Shown here one piece after another: positions 22,121 to 33,467 of a DNA stretch of 64,000 nt. Each line of letters opens with the position of its first letter. Within the stretch, counting starts at the first letter, position 1. This DNA is from Chelonoidis abingdonii (Eukaryota > Chordata > Testudines > Testudinidae): positions 124,508,722 through 124,572,721 of the forward strand of contig NC_133773.1 of assembly GCF_003597395.2 (NCBI RefSeq). The letters run 5' to 3'. Under the pieces are notes generated by a model. The model was given only the letters and a program-made list of their open reading frames with translations. It had not been told where the DNA came from and searched no databases. The position numbers and the translations under genes were made by a program.

Positions 22121-23047
22121 TGTTATGATTTGCCAAGTATGATGATCTTGTTTGTATCACCTTTGTATTGTAAGTTATAGATATGTATGGTATATCTCTA
22201 TTTCCAAACTTGTGCTGTGTTTCTGGGTGACACCTCCGGACAGACTGGCATCAGCACTGCCTAGCCTGTTCAATGACCCATCAAGGATCATCAGCAGTAC
22301 AATGAACCCACTGAAAGGAGCCAGCGGATACACCTTATGAGTCAGCGGGATTGTAGGGGCATGCCTATGGACAGAGAAATCTAAGGTTTTTCCATGCAAT
22401 GTGCCCTGAAGCTTGTGTTTGGGACACAGGAAAATACAAGCCACATGGTGAAAGGAATATAAAGGGCAGCTGCATCATCTCTATTTTGTCTTCATTCCTG
22501 CTTTTTACCTCTGAAGTAACTTTTCTACAAACTGAAGCTCTGAACAAAGGACTGAATGACCCATCCAAGCTTTGGATGTGTTCAAGAGGGACTTTCAAGC
22601 CAGCCTACTCACCAATACTGCTAAGAACCTGATATATGGACTTTGAAGTCTCTGTATGTATCTGACTGCTTTACCATTTAACATCTCTCTTCTTGTTCTT
22701 TCTTTCTTTTATAATATACCTTTAATTTTAGACACTAAAGGATGGTTGGGCAGTGTAGTATTTTGGGTAACATCAAAACTGATATTGACCTGGTAATGTA
22801 GCAGCCTTTGTATAGTGAGCAAAGTTTCAAATAGCTTCTCGCTGAACTGGACCGAGGTGCTCATTGGGAGTCAGAGAACTGGAAGGCAATAAAGGGGGCT
22901 GTGTGATTTCTTTTTTAGCTTCTTGATAACCAGTGTGGGGGGATCAGGAGCACAGTTTGTGACTGGTTGGTGAGTCTAACTTCATTATTAACCCCTGAGT
23001 AAGGGCTGCTCCAGGCACAGTGGGTCACAGTGATGATCCAGTTGACA
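22121..23047 (+). mobile_element. Probable solo LTR (ends approximate)
   Basis: Candidate U3 with a TATA-like box (atataaagggcagc near 22457), then a 3' AATAAAG signal near 22890, giving LTR order on the plus strand. The first part (tgtatcacctttgtattgta) and the whole layout resemble sauropsid ERV LTRs. No TSD was found for the ends given, so they are approximate. No coding region remains. Confidence 0.5.
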
Positions 23048-23199
23048 GGATTTAAGGGAGGAACCTGTGTGCATGTACCTCTACGAGGTTAATACTATTT
23101 AAGGAAACCACATGGGAAAAATCTGATTTCACAATTACAAGGAGGATCCTCTTTACTGGCTGAGCCTGCTCATCTCCAAATAGAGCAGTGAGACACTAC

Positions 23200-23700
23200 T
23201 GCAGAAAGGCTATCAAAAAAATTCCAATGGAACAGTTTTCTGTCTGAAAATGCTGATTAGATGGAATCAAAATGTTCTTTGGGTACATATAGATTCCTTC
23301 AAAATGGCTCCCACTGAACAGTCTGGCTAGCCAGCCAAACTACCTGCCTGATTTTCTGCCAGCCTGTCAGGTGGGCAGGCTTCCTGGCTCTCTGCCTTCT
23401 GGGCCACCTGGTTCCCCGAGCTCCCAGGGTCCCCACTTACCCAGACTCTCCAGATAGTTGGCTGCCTAACTTTTTAGGCTGCCTACCTAGCCAGGTTCTC
23501 AGCTTTCTGGCTCCCTGGGTTCACCAGCAAGCTAGCTCTTGGGCCACCCAGCTCCCTGGATGGCCAGCTCCTCAAATGGGAAGCTGGCTTTCTGGCTAGC
23601 CAGCTCTCTGCCTGGAATTTTGCAAAAAAATAAATAAAATGCATGTTGGATTCCAATGAAAACAATTTTGGAAAGGCAGAATTTTCTGGGCAAGAGAAAT
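23200..23700. repeat. Repeat with a degenerate ctggct/ccagct minisatellite core
   Basis: A/T-rich outer parts (ctgtctgaaaatgctgatta; atgaaaacaattttgg) belong to the gaaaatttttc family; between them (23320-23620) lies a pyrimidine-rich array of short variable units such as ggctccctgg, agccagctct and gggccaccc. The open frame 23483-23788 is repeat-driven. Confidence 0.55.
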
Positions 23701-25805
23701 TCCAGTTCTTGCTCCCCAGCTCTGCTGCTGCAACTGAATCCTCCGGGTTTAGAACATCAGAGGAAGCACGGAAGGTGTTTGTTCCCATTTTTCCTAGTGT
23801 TCCCTAACCCGCTCTTTATCAATAACTGTTCATACAAAGTTTTCATTGCTTCATCATTGTCTGAGTTTCTTGTCCTTATTTGTTCTTGCTGAAGGCAGAT
23901 ATTTAAAAGGAGTTCAGTATTGAGTTAGCCATTATTGAGTCATTATTATTAATAATTCATCCCATTTAGTGGTGGAGTCTGCTTTCTCCCTAGCATCTCT
24001 TTTTCCCTCTTATGAAAAGAGCCTTTTCATTAGCATTTACCCATTCTACTTGGTTTTGGCCCTTATCTTTCCCCTATTTTCTCCACCATCATTTATGTCC
24101 TATTTGCGTTTTGATTTCTCTGCTATAATGAAAGTGCATGTTATTGTCTTCAGCAGCTATGCCTGCAATAGGTGTGGGCTATAGACTGTCCATCTGCTTC
24201 TTCTACCTCTGTGGTGTTTTAAAAAAGGGAACTTAGCTGAGTATTGATAGTACCTTGATGCTCAAGAAAGCACACTTTTCCAGGAAGACTGGGAATTGAG
24301 TGCAGAGTGTACCTAGGCATATTAATGCTTTTATGTGTTGAGTATGGAATGGACTTGCATTCCCGCAAAATGCCCAGTCTCATCCAACACACTGTGTTTC
24401 TGCTGGACTAGTTTGCCAGGCTGTGTAGGGGGTCTCCATGACACTGTGAGCACAACAAAAGTTTATCATACTGCAGTGCCATGGTAGCAGGAGGAAGAAT
24501 AACAGTTATGCGTGACATCCCTGTGACTGGAAAAATGTTAAGTTTTTTTGTCCACTGAAACTGCTGGCTACCAAAAATGTTCACCTTTTCCTGAAACTGG
24601 CATCTCTGCCCCGACATAAGCTGAGCATGTTTCCCTTACTGTGTTCAGTATTTCCATGATGATGTGATCTGTCTCTGTAAGAGACTGGCTGAGCCTTTTT
24701 TCTCCCCATGATTTTCACTTTTGGGCTTCCCTGATTTGTCTGGTGTGAGCATATGAGTAAATGTGATATGAAAGAACAGTGAAAGCATGTTCTTCTTTTA
24801 TTTTTTTCCTACTTACTGCAATAGTAGTTCTTTCTTTTTACCCTTCCTAGAAAAAGGACAAATTTGCAAGTACATATACCTGAGTAGAGAACTAAGGGGG
24901 ATGGTGGCTGGACTATTAATTACAGCAGCCAGATTAGCATAGGTGCAGCTGGATAACAAATGGGAGCCTGAGTCACAGGAGCCAGGATTAGAAAACCCCA
25001 GAAATGTGAGTAGCAGGGGGCTTAGTCAAGGAAGCTCTGAGTTAGGGCTTAATATGATTTTTGGCTAAGACCTCTATGCCATTATTTATGACAACTCTTA
25101 TTGTGTGCTGTTTCTTGTTTTGGAACCTTTTTCCAGAGAGGGAAAGACTAATCAGGTGTGTCTTCTTTTACCTTGACTGTGCTTTTTTTCTCTCTAAACT
25201 GACTCGGCTGTTGGGTCTTTATGACCATTTCTCTTTGCTCCTTTTAAGCAGGGTTGCTGAGATGTTGGTGAGTTTGGTGTTCATTCTTGTAGTAGTAGAA
25301 AGCTCAGCATCCCAGGTACTAAACTGGCTTCCTTGTTTTGCTCTTGCACCAAAGACATGCTTTTTTAAAAATCATAATGATAATAGTCTGGGAGAGAAAA
25401 TAAGAGCCAGGATAATTTTGTCAGTAGAAAGATTTCCTCTACCAAAGGGGAAAGAAAAGCCATCTTTAACATTGCTGTCTCTTCTTCTAGCCTTTTAAGA
25501 TGTAGCTGAAAGAGGCATTAAAAGGTATGCATAATTATCTGAAGCTGTACTAGACTTTTTTTACATACAGCTAGAGGATGCCAGCTGGGGATTAAAAGAC
25601 AATTGAATGAAGCAAGTGTACTCAGAGAAGGGCAACTTACTGGAGAGAATGCTAGTGAAAGATATACCACTCAGTGCAGTGTACGTCAGGATTTATCTAT
25701 GTACTGGAATGAGCCCACTAGCATTGGATTACCTTGCAAGCATTAATGAACGTATGTTTATAGTACTCCACTGAGAGTTCTTTGTGGCCTTACTTATAAA
25801 ATGAT
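23701..25805. other. Gene-free stretch, nothing recognised
   Basis: A/T-rich sequence. The 145-codon plus-strand frame at 25061-25498 is the longest in this part; it is rich in Leu, Phe and Ser with no motif I know, and lacks splice or promoter context, so I do not call a gene. Confidence 0.5.
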
Positions 25806-25924
25806 TCCCTTCTCCTGTTTTGCAAGTGCCACACAGAGAGGAAGTGACTTGCCCAATTTCATAAGTCATACATGACTCAGTTGGACCTTGAACACCTGTC
25901 TCTTGAGGCTTGGGCTAATACCTT
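25806..25924 (+). mobile_element. MIR-like SINE, left part
   Basis: Contains the core block gaagtgacttgcccaatttc and cttgaacacctgtctcttga, as in MIR-like tRNA-core SINEs. Its right part resumes at 27041 (tacacaagactatc...) after an LTR insertion. The target duplication ACCTT lies at the junctions. Confidence 0.6.
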
Positions 25925-27035
25925 AAATATGCTTATGAATATGATGTAACTGGAGTATGCTTTATGCAAAAGGTCTCTTATAATGATACTTTACAAAGCT
26001 TATAATCTGAGTGTGTTCGTCCTATTTGTATGAATATATCATTCTTGTATCTGAAGCTAGAAATATGAAGTATAACTCTGAGGTCCTGTTGTAATTATGC
26101 AAATTGTGGGCCATTCATGGTGGTTTAGAATCTTGATGGCTACCATTGACTAGGACAATTGGTGGTAAATGGTTTATTTACCTGCAAGCCTTCCTCTATA
26201 TGTGTGTGCCAGCCCATGAGTAATGAAGAATGAAGTCTTACAGTGACATGTGGCCATGTCACATGATACTGGAATCCATCTTAAACCTGGTGCTTTTCCA
26301 TTTAGAAGGAGAGGTGGGGATCCAGAGAGAGAAAAGATCCCTGCCTTGTGCCAATGCTATAAAAGGAGGTGGAACAGAACAAAGAGGGTGACAGTCATGA
26401 GAAATCCCCTAGCTGCCACCTGAGCTAACAAAAACTGTACCAGGGGAAAGGATTGGGCCCAGACTAGGAGGGAATCTAGTCTGTGAAAGATCCTTATTGG
26501 AACATCTCTGAGGGTGAGATTTACCTGCAATCAGTTTCTTAATGTATTAGGCTTAGACTTGCTTGTTTTATTTTGCTTGGTAACTTACTTTGTTCTGTCT
26601 GTTATTACTTTGAACCACTTAAATCCTACTTTTTATACTTAATAAAATCACTTTTGTTTATTGATAAACTCAGAGTGATTAATACCTGGGGAGCAAACAG
26701 CTGTGCATACCTCTCTAGTAGTATTGTAGAGGGCAGACAATTTATGAATTTATCTTCTATAAGCTTTATAGAGAGTAATCCAGATTTATTTGGGGTTTGG
26801 ATCCCACTTATGTCTGGGTGCTGGAGATAAGTGCCATGCTCAGCTGTTTTTGGTTAAAGCCTGCAGCTTTGGGGGCATGGTCTAGACTCCGAGGCTGGGC
26901 TGCAGCAGGCTAGCATGTCTGGCTCAACAAGGCAGGGTTCTGAAGTCCCACGCTGGTGTGGAAAACAGGCTCAGAGGTAATCCTAGCACATCAAGTGACA
27001 GTCCCAAGAGTATGTCTGTGACCGAACCCATCACA
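25925..27035 (+). mobile_element. Solo ERV-like LTR with 5-bp TSD
   Basis: An 1111-bp LTR with TATA box TATAAAAG at 26358-26365 and poly(A) signal AATAAA at 26641-26646, in plus-strand order, ending in CCCATCACA. The 5-bp flank ACCTT repeats at 25920-25924 and 27036-27040. The first bases (AAATATGC) have probably lost the usual TG. A 5-bp TSD fits ERV-L/ERV-III-type or Gypsy-type elements; the text matches an LTR family I associate with turtles. A fragment of the same family is at 8176-8355. No internal genes. Confidence 0.8.
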
Positions 27036-27175
27036 ACCTTATACACAAGACTATCTTTCTAGCATTTGGTGGGTGTGGAATGAAGAGGCCTATGCTATTC
27101 ATACTCTCAGTTCAGAGGGCGAAGCTCTGTTATGAGATATACACTGTGTAATCCCAGTGATGTCAAAGTCATGAC

Positions 27176-27540
27176 TAGAGCTGGATAAAAAAATTACAAT
27201 TCTGATTTTGAACATTTTTTGGGGGGGAGGACCCCTAAATGTCTAGTTTCATTTTTAAACAAAAACAAACCCTGCAAAATAAAAATTTGTGGGGGAGGGG
27301 TTCCATTTTTTTCCTATTTACATTTTGTTACTGGAAAAGGAAGACACGGGGCAGGGGAATAATAACCATAAAATGTTTTGTTTCAAAATCTGATACATTT
27401 ACAGGCTTGCAGGAGTGGGGCATCAAAAAAAATTCAGAAAACATTAAACCAATTTTCTGTAAAAAGTTTCAGTTTTGAGGAAAAAGCTATTTTTCACTGG
27501 AAAAAAATGTTGAATGTAAAGTTTGACTAGCTGTGAAGAT
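27176..27540. repeat. A/T-rich interspersed repeat, gaaaatttttc family
   Basis: Text such as aaaaaaattcagaaaacatt, taaaaagtttcagttttgag and ttcactgg matches the blocks at 10780 and 17040. Boundaries are vague. Confidence 0.45.
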
Positions 27541-28442
27541 CTTTCCAGTTGCTGGTTATTATGTACACACTGTGGCTAAGTTTGACTCTGGCTAGCACTC
27601 TGTGCAGCACCATGTCGATCTTTGGATCTGATTCTGAACTTGCTAACACTACTGTAAATGTTTGGTTAGAATCCCCCTACGTATACATATTTGCATAGGA
27701 TCTACTCTAAAGTAAGGTAAGTATACATGATCTCTCATGCCCTGATGGTTACATGAATAATAAGGCACTTGTTTAAATTAAGGTGATAAGAGAAATTTGC
27801 TTGAAATATATAGAGCAGGAACTGTTCTTCTTGAGATTAAAGAAGAAAATATGACACACCAAAAGCTGACAAGTGCATCCAAATACATGTATAATATGTT
27901 TTCATTAAATGTTTTATAATGCACTCCGAGTGAAAAACGGTCCCTGTATCCACCTTGCTTTGGCCCTGAAGGATCATGATTATTCAAAGAATGTCATTTT
28001 GATCAATTTTTAATTTTAAAATATTATGGATTTTATTTGATTCTTAATATGATAAATTTAAGAATGTGTAGCATGTGTCATACTGATCAAAATTTGGAAT
28101 TTCCATCCTATGGAAGACTGAGATTTGGAAATTTGGTTTTATTCTGAATCACTGTTTCCACCATACCTAGAATAGGAAAAAATGGAATCACCTTATATGT
28201 TACTGTCTGTTAATTATCAGTAAATACATTGACGACACACAGTGAATAAAAATGGGGCATTTGACAAAGATACAGTGGGTGTCACTATCCAATGGATTCT
28301 TGTCCTCAAATACTTTTTTTCATTAATGTGCTAGGAATTAGGATGAAGATAAATATCAAGGTGATTACATTAAATATTTTAAAAATGCTTTGTCATTTTC
28401 TTTCAAATGCCTGCATATCATTCTAATGCAATCTAGGGATAA
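27541..28442. other. Gene-free A/T-rich stretch
   Basis: No gene, and no repeat recognised with confidence; around 28085-28140 there is a diverged trace of the gaaaatttttc family. Confidence 0.5.
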
Positions 28443-28514
28443 GCAAGTGTAAACCGGTCGTGCTGGGGCTCGTCCCCCTCAGGTGCAGCGGGGAGCCAGG
28501 GCGCCTCCTTACAG

Positions 28515-28710
28515 GGGCTGAGCAAACCCAGTCTATGAGCCCAAGCCCTTGGTCAGGGCGGGGCAGCAAATAGTTCAGGCTCAGCCATGCACTTCAGGGC
28601 TGAGCAAACACAGTCGATAAGCCCAAGCCCTTGGTCGGGGCAGGGCAGTAAATAGTTCAGGCTCAGCTCCTGCACTCACGGGCTGAGCAAACACAGTACA
28701 AACAGTGAGT
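28515..28710. repeat. 82-83-bp tandem duplication in the LTR-like element
   Basis: Two and a bit copies start at 28515, 28597 and 28680, each with gggctgagcaaac and, in the first two, aagcccttggtc and aatagttcaggctcag. Confidence 0.85.
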
Positions 28711-29019
28711 CTACACAGAAGGCCTCCTCAGGCTCAGGAGAGGGGGACTCTGCCACCCTTGGACGGGTGGCAGGGGGGATGCAGGCCCTCCCACTCCACT
28801 GCATCCCAGCCCAGGGCCCTAGCAGCGACAGGGGTTCACTGCAGTCAGTGGGGAATCCAGGCCGCAACATACTGACATGGGTTCACAGTCCCCAGGAGCC
28901 AGACTGGGGTCAGCTACCCCTGGGCTACTTCCAATTCCCCCCTCTTCCTGTACCTGGCCTCCGCTGGCATCGTTCAGGAGGTCCCAGACCATGGGTTCCT
29001 CTGGATACTGGGAGGCAGG

Positions 29020-29215
29020 ACACTCCGACTGCTCCTCCGGATAGCGAGCGCAGGGCAGGTCAGCTTGGGGGTCCTCCAGATACCGGGCACAGGGCAGGTC
29101 CGGCCAGCGCTCCTCCAGATAGCGACCGCAGGGCAGGTCAAGTTGGGGGTCCTCCAGATACTGGGCACAAGGCAGGTCCGGCCAGCGCTCCTCCGGATAC
29201 CAGGCATGGGGCAGG
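29020..29215 (-). repeat. 39-bp (13-codon) tandem repeat
   Basis: About five 39-bp units (tcctccagata...gggcaggtc) alternate between two types, giving a 78-bp higher-order period. On the minus strand they read as 13-residue units such as [13 protein letters not shown] in a 150-codon frame (29271-28819). The plus-strand 269-codon frame is also open because 39 is a multiple of three. I regard both as repeat-driven; no domain is known to me. Confidence 0.8.
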
Positions 29216-29429
29216 TTGGGCCCAGCAGGAGCTTGGGCCTCAGCATCTGTTCTCTTCAACAGCCAACCCACAACTGAGCTCTGGGCCCGGGCTTTTATAC
29301 TTCCTGTCCCGCCCCTTGACTTCCTGGGGGGGGCGGGGACAGGTGGCGTTGGCTCCGCCCTCAGAGGTGCCTGCTCTGGCTCATCCCTCTCAGGTGTGGC
29401 GGGGAGCCAGGGCGCCTCCTTACAGCAAG

Positions 29430-29880
29430 AAATATAAAAGTGAATTTATTTATCCTCGTTATCACTTAAATTGTTGTGCCTGCTTAAAACAGACAGAGCT
29501 TTGCATTATTCCTCATTCTATAATGACTCTTTTTAAAAAAGCAAAAGATTGCAGAAATCTTCACATTCTCCCCTGAGCTGGAGATTCATTCTTCCCAAAT
29601 GGCCAGGTATCAGAGTTGTAGATAAAGTGAATGACTCTGGCTCCAACAAACGGTTCCGATAAATGCTAAGGGCTGTAGTCTGTCTGCAGGGAAAAGTTTT
29701 CAACTAGCAATAATCACACCTCAGATTAACTTCATTGGTTATGATACTGATAGCTAAGAACAGAGTATAGTGCTTGCAGTATGATTATGAACAGTGTTAT
29801 TTCCCTGCCCTACCCCACTCCCCAAAAGTGAGCAAATTTTACTTTTTTCTAGAAGCCTTTGTTATACCTTGAAGGAAAGA
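29430..29880. other. Gene-free stretch
   Basis: A/T-rich flank between two LTR elements. It would hold the start of the internal region of the LTR at 29894, but nothing beyond the primer-binding-like site is recognisable. Confidence 0.5.
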
Positions 29881-29882
29881 CT

Positions 29883-29890
29883 TGACACCA
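29883..29890 (-). promoter_or_regulatory. Primer-binding-site-like sequence next to an LTR
   Basis: Reads TGGTGTCA on the minus strand, 3 bases beyond the LTR end. TGGTGTCA begins the complement of the tRNA-Leu 3' end, used as a reverse-transcription primer by some ERVs. The match beyond eight bases is weak. Confidence 0.45.
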
Positions 29891-29893
29891 AGT

Positions 29894-30265
29894 TGTAGAA
29901 ATCCGAGGAGGCAAAAGCTGCTTTTCTGAGTTCACCTGCCTCTTTTATTATCTAAGATTACACATGCGCAAATGCACAGCACAATCAAAATTTCCTACAA
30001 AAATCTTCCGATCACGAGCTCATAAAGATAGCAAATCTACAAAACATCCCAGCTGCAAACACGTAGTCAGTGTGGAGAAACTGCGAGAGGGAAGCTACAA
30101 AACACTGCCAGGTGCAGGACGAGGCCGCCTGTGTTGAAAGCAAGGGGGAAGGATGGGGGGCCAAATTCCTGCGATAATCAAAGGGGTGTGCCAAGTTGCA
30201 AGCAAGAACAAAATGCCCACAATTTAAAGGGGCACCCAGGCCTGTGGGCCCGGGTCATTCCTACA
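29894..30265 (-). mobile_element. LTR with adjacent primer-site remnant, minus orientation
   Basis: On the minus strand it starts TGTAGGAATGACCC and ends GGATTTCTACA (372 bp), with AATAAA at 29944-29949. The presence of a primer-site-like TGGTGTCA right after the LTR suggests this was a 5' LTR of a longer element now truncated. The upper flank (taccgtc) shows no clear TSD. Confidence 0.7.
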
Positions 30266-30699
30266 TACCGTCTTCATTCTTGGGGCCTGATTTAGTGCTG
30301 TTAAAGTCGAGAGGAATTCTTCCCTTTTCAACAGACTTGATCAGACCTTTACATTTCTTCCATTTATGAATAATGAAGAAAATATAAGCCTCAACACACT
30401 CTTAAAATTAGTACGGTAAGTGTGGTTTGAAACAGGTGAATAAGGAATGATGAAACTGCTAACATCTCTTATATCTTGTGCGGGGAGGATTGTATGAGAA
30501 ATATCCTAAATTAAAATGAAAAACCTAAATAATATAGGTTGATCATCATTAAATAAGCACAAAGGTCTGATTCTCCACTGCCTTGCACTATGTATAGTCA
30601 TTGACACCTATCCCAAAGGAGGGGGCTAGTGGGGGGGGGCATTTTTTTTAAACCCATGGTGTGGAACTGGAATTCAATACTATTTGTGGGGAGGAAGTT

Positions 30700-31048
30700 T
30701 TGTAATATATCTTTGGCTCTTTGTTCTGCTCTGTTTGTTTTTCTCTCGGCTATGAGGAAGAGCTTTTTTTTTTCTATCTCCAAGCTTCTTTCTACCCTTC
30801 TGTTCCCAAGTTGTGAGTACAAAAGGAAAAAGCAATAGGTTTATATTGTATTTTGTATTTACATGTGTGGAGTTGCTGGAATGTTTAAATTGGATATCTT
30901 TTTGAATCAGACTGTTTATTCATATTTTCTTATAAGCAATAGCCCTGTATTGTCATCTTGATGCAGAGTTTATATTGCTTGGAGGGTCATGCTAAGCACC
31001 CAGATTTTGGACGCTAAGGTCCAGATTTGGGACAGGAGGCTTATTACA
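30700..31048 (+). mobile_element. LTR-like element (family T), partial and internally deleted
   Basis: Shares with the 41058 copy: atctccaagcttcttt, aagttgtgagtacaaa, tgtatttacatgtgtggagt, gtttattcatattttctt, aatagccctgtattgtc, then jumps to gacgctaaggtccagattt and ends near ttattaca. The 74-codon minus frame overlapping it is not a gene. The flanks (30270-30690 and 31050-31490) hold nothing I can name. Confidence 0.75.
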
Positions 31049-31494
31049 ACCTGAAATCAATATTGCTTCATTTTTTCCAAGCAATGGAACAAAGCTATTA
31101 TGGGATGTTATTTCAGCCAATGAGAGTCAAGAAAAAAATGAATATGGGATGGATAGTCATGTAGATAAAATGCAATGTGGGGGGAGGGAGGTCCAGAGGT
31201 GAGGGTGATTTCTAGCTCCCTTTGCTTGTTTTTTTTAATTTTTTTTAAACTATAACTGATTATGAACTACAGTTTCTGTAAAATATAAATCATCCGACCT
31301 TTTATTAGGATGTTTTCATTAGTAATGGATTTGGAAATAGGAATCAAAGCTGCAATGAAATAATTGTGCATAATTGCCCAAAAATGGAGGTTTCTTGCAC
31401 TGAGACAACAGATTGGGGGGGGCATCAATAATTAATTTGCTGGCATTACAATTCTTCCAACTGACATGAAGAATAGGAGAAACCTACTTATAAA

Positions 31495-32035
31495 TTGTCT
31501 CTCTGCACCCCCGGCTGTCCCCTCCCTCCCGGCACTCACAGCCCGCCAGGGGTGCCCCTGGGCCTTCCCGCCGCTTCTCCCTGTAGGCTGCGCAAGGGGC
31601 TGGCCGGTTCCGGCTCTGCTCCAGCCACTGCCCCCACGGGGCGGGCAGGTCCTGGGGTCCCTGGGTTTCCCCCCGCCCTGGCTCCACAGCCACTGCCAAG
31701 GCAAACCACTTGGAGCCCTCGCCCCGGCTGGACGGTGGACGTCACGCATGGGTGAGGCCCTGCCCTAATAAGGCGTGGCTGGCCGCGCTGTGACGGGTTC
31801 TCATTCTCCCGCCTTCCCCTCCAGGCCGCTCCTATTGGTTCAGGGACTGCACATGGGTGGGGAGGCAGGGCTCTCTTAAAGGGAAAGTAACACTCCTTCC
31901 AGCCCCCTCCTCCTCAGCTTTGCGTTCTGCGGCACTTTTACTGACTGGGCGGCGCTCCAGGTCTTTGGCAGCAGGCCCTTCACTAGTTCCAGGTGCGAGT
32001 GAAGATCCTGCTGCTGAAGACCATGCCACAGCGGG
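31495..32035. other. Orphan CpG-rich segment
   Basis: GC- and CpG-rich stretch in an A/T-rich neighbourhood. It contains a CRE-like gacgtcac near 31738, an ATTGG (inverted CCAAT) near 31835, and a possible hairpin around ggcagcaggcccttcacta and gtgaagatcctgctgctga. No convincing coding frame: all open frames of 60-105 codons overlap on both strands. It could be a promoter-like island or a GC-rich transposon; the hairpin favours the latter. Confidence 0.45.
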
Positions 32036-32237
32036 TGGTGCTTTTTTGTGAGTGAGTTAAAAAGGTGCCACATTTGGGAAATGTGCTCAGCTCCCCCTCT
32101 AGCTACGCTGCTGAACTGCAGGAGTGTTATCATGCCACTTTACCTTGACTATGTCCCTTACAATATGTGCTAATTACATATGCTAAACAACTGTTCCACC
32201 CTGCATTTTGCTGTGACATTGGGAGTACCTTTTCCCA

Positions 32238-32334
32238 GACCCGAAGAAGAGCACTGTATGGCTCGAAAGCTTGTCTCTCTCACCAATGGAAGTTGGTCCA
32301 ATAAAAGGTATTACCTCACCACTTTGTGTCTCTA
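32238..32334 (+). mobile_element. Penelope-like 3' tail fragment (family 2 type)
   Basis: Contains gaagaagagcactgtatggc, tcgaaagcttgtctctctca and agttggtccaataaaaggta in sequence. I recognise this as the noncoding 3' end of a common reptilian Penelope-like family. It is an isolated short tail with no coding part. Confidence 0.6.
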
Positions 32335-32555
32335 ACAAACAGTATTGTCTATCAACTCCCTCATTCCTTTCCCTTCTTTTGATGAAGACAGTTGGATTTT
32401 TTGACAGTTGCTATGAACTGAGAATATCGACACCCAAACTGGCGTTAAGGAGGTGGCAAGATACAACAACAAAGATACAACTGTTCCCCAGCAATCTCTG
32501 TGTTTGGATGTAGAAATCTGGCTGCATATATCCCCATTTCACAAACACTTATGTG

Positions 32556-33467
32556 CAGTGATGAGCTGCCAGAATATTAACAACTGGTTCCCTCCTCCTC
32601 CCCTCATGAGAGGGTTGTTTCTCTCCCACCCTCCCGGGACTCCTGCCCCTTCCAACCCCCCACGTTCCTTGACAGCCCTCCCGGGACCCCTGCCCCATCC
32701 ACCCCCCTTCCCTGTCCCCTGACTGCCCCCTGCTGCACCGTCCAACCCCTCCTCTCATTCCTGAAGGCCCTCCGGGACCCCTGCCCCATCCAACCACTCC
32801 TCTCATTCCTGATGGGCCCCTGGGACCCTTGCCCTCATCCAACCACCCCTTCCCCCTGTCCCCTGACTGCCCCTGGAATCCCTACCCCTGACTGCCCCCC
32901 ACCACTCCATCCTGCTCCTTCCTGACTGCCCCCCTGGGACCCTTGCCTCCATTCAATCCCCCTGTTTCCTGCCCTCTGACCACCCCAACACTAATCCACC
33001 CCCCCAACTCCCCTGCCCTCTATCCAACACCCCCTCCCTGCTCCTTGCCCCCTTACTGCGCTGCCTGGAGGTGGGTGCTGGGCCAGAGCTGGGGCCGGAG
33101 CCAGGGTGCCAGGCCAGAGCCGCGCCACCTGGGACTGGGGCCAGGTCGGAGCCACACTGCTCGGCCGGCCGGAGTCAGGCCAAGGCCAGAGCCGTGCAGG
33201 ACCTGGAGCCCTCCTTGCACCCCTGCCCCCCTTCCTCAGCTCACCTGCGAGAAGCCGCTGCTTCCTTCTCAGCCCTTCCAGGCTTCCCGCGCAAACAGCT
33301 GATTTGCAGGAAGCCGGGGAGAGGGAGGAGAAGCCGGGGGAGCATTCAGAGAGGAGGCAGAAGCGGAATGAGGTGAGCTGGGGCTGGGACAACCAGTTCT
33401 AAAAGGGCTTCTAAATTTAACAACCGGTTCCTGCGAACTGGTGGGAACTGGCTCCAGCTCACCTCTG
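32556..33467. mobile_element. hAT-like nonautonomous element with C-rich minisatellite
   Basis: The left end CAGTGATGAGCTG and the inverted right end CAGAGGTGAGCTG agree at 11 of 13 positions. The flanking octamers CTTATGTG and CTTACATA agree at only 5 of 8, all differences transitions, so the TSD is doubtful. The interior is a cccctgccccatccaacc / cctgactgcccc array (32640-33010) and a GC-rich block, and both ends are followed inward by a caac-ggttcc motif. Open frames to 133 codons are low-complexity. Confidence 0.65.

Larger units (their letters stand above)
28448..29424 (+). mobile_element. GC-rich LTR-like element with 5-bp TSD
   Basis: It starts TGTAAACCGG and ends CCTCCTTACA, flanked by the 5-bp duplication GCAAG (28443-28447 and 29425-29429). 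TG...CA ends plus a 5-bp TSD indicate a solo LTR or a short nonautonomous LTR element. A TATA-like cttttatact lies near 29290, fitting plus orientation. Unusually, the two ends share about 50 bases (tcaggtg-gcggggagccagg then gcgcctccttaca at about 28478-28513 and 29389-29424). Confidence 0.75.

Noticed and set aside
25061..25498. 145-codon plus-strand open frame
   Set aside because: Hydrophobic A/T-driven translation without motif, promoter or splice context.
28767..29576. 269-codon plus-strand open frame
   Set aside because: It runs through the 39-bp array of an LTR-like element and out into flanking A/T-rich DNA; it overlaps other open frames on both strands.
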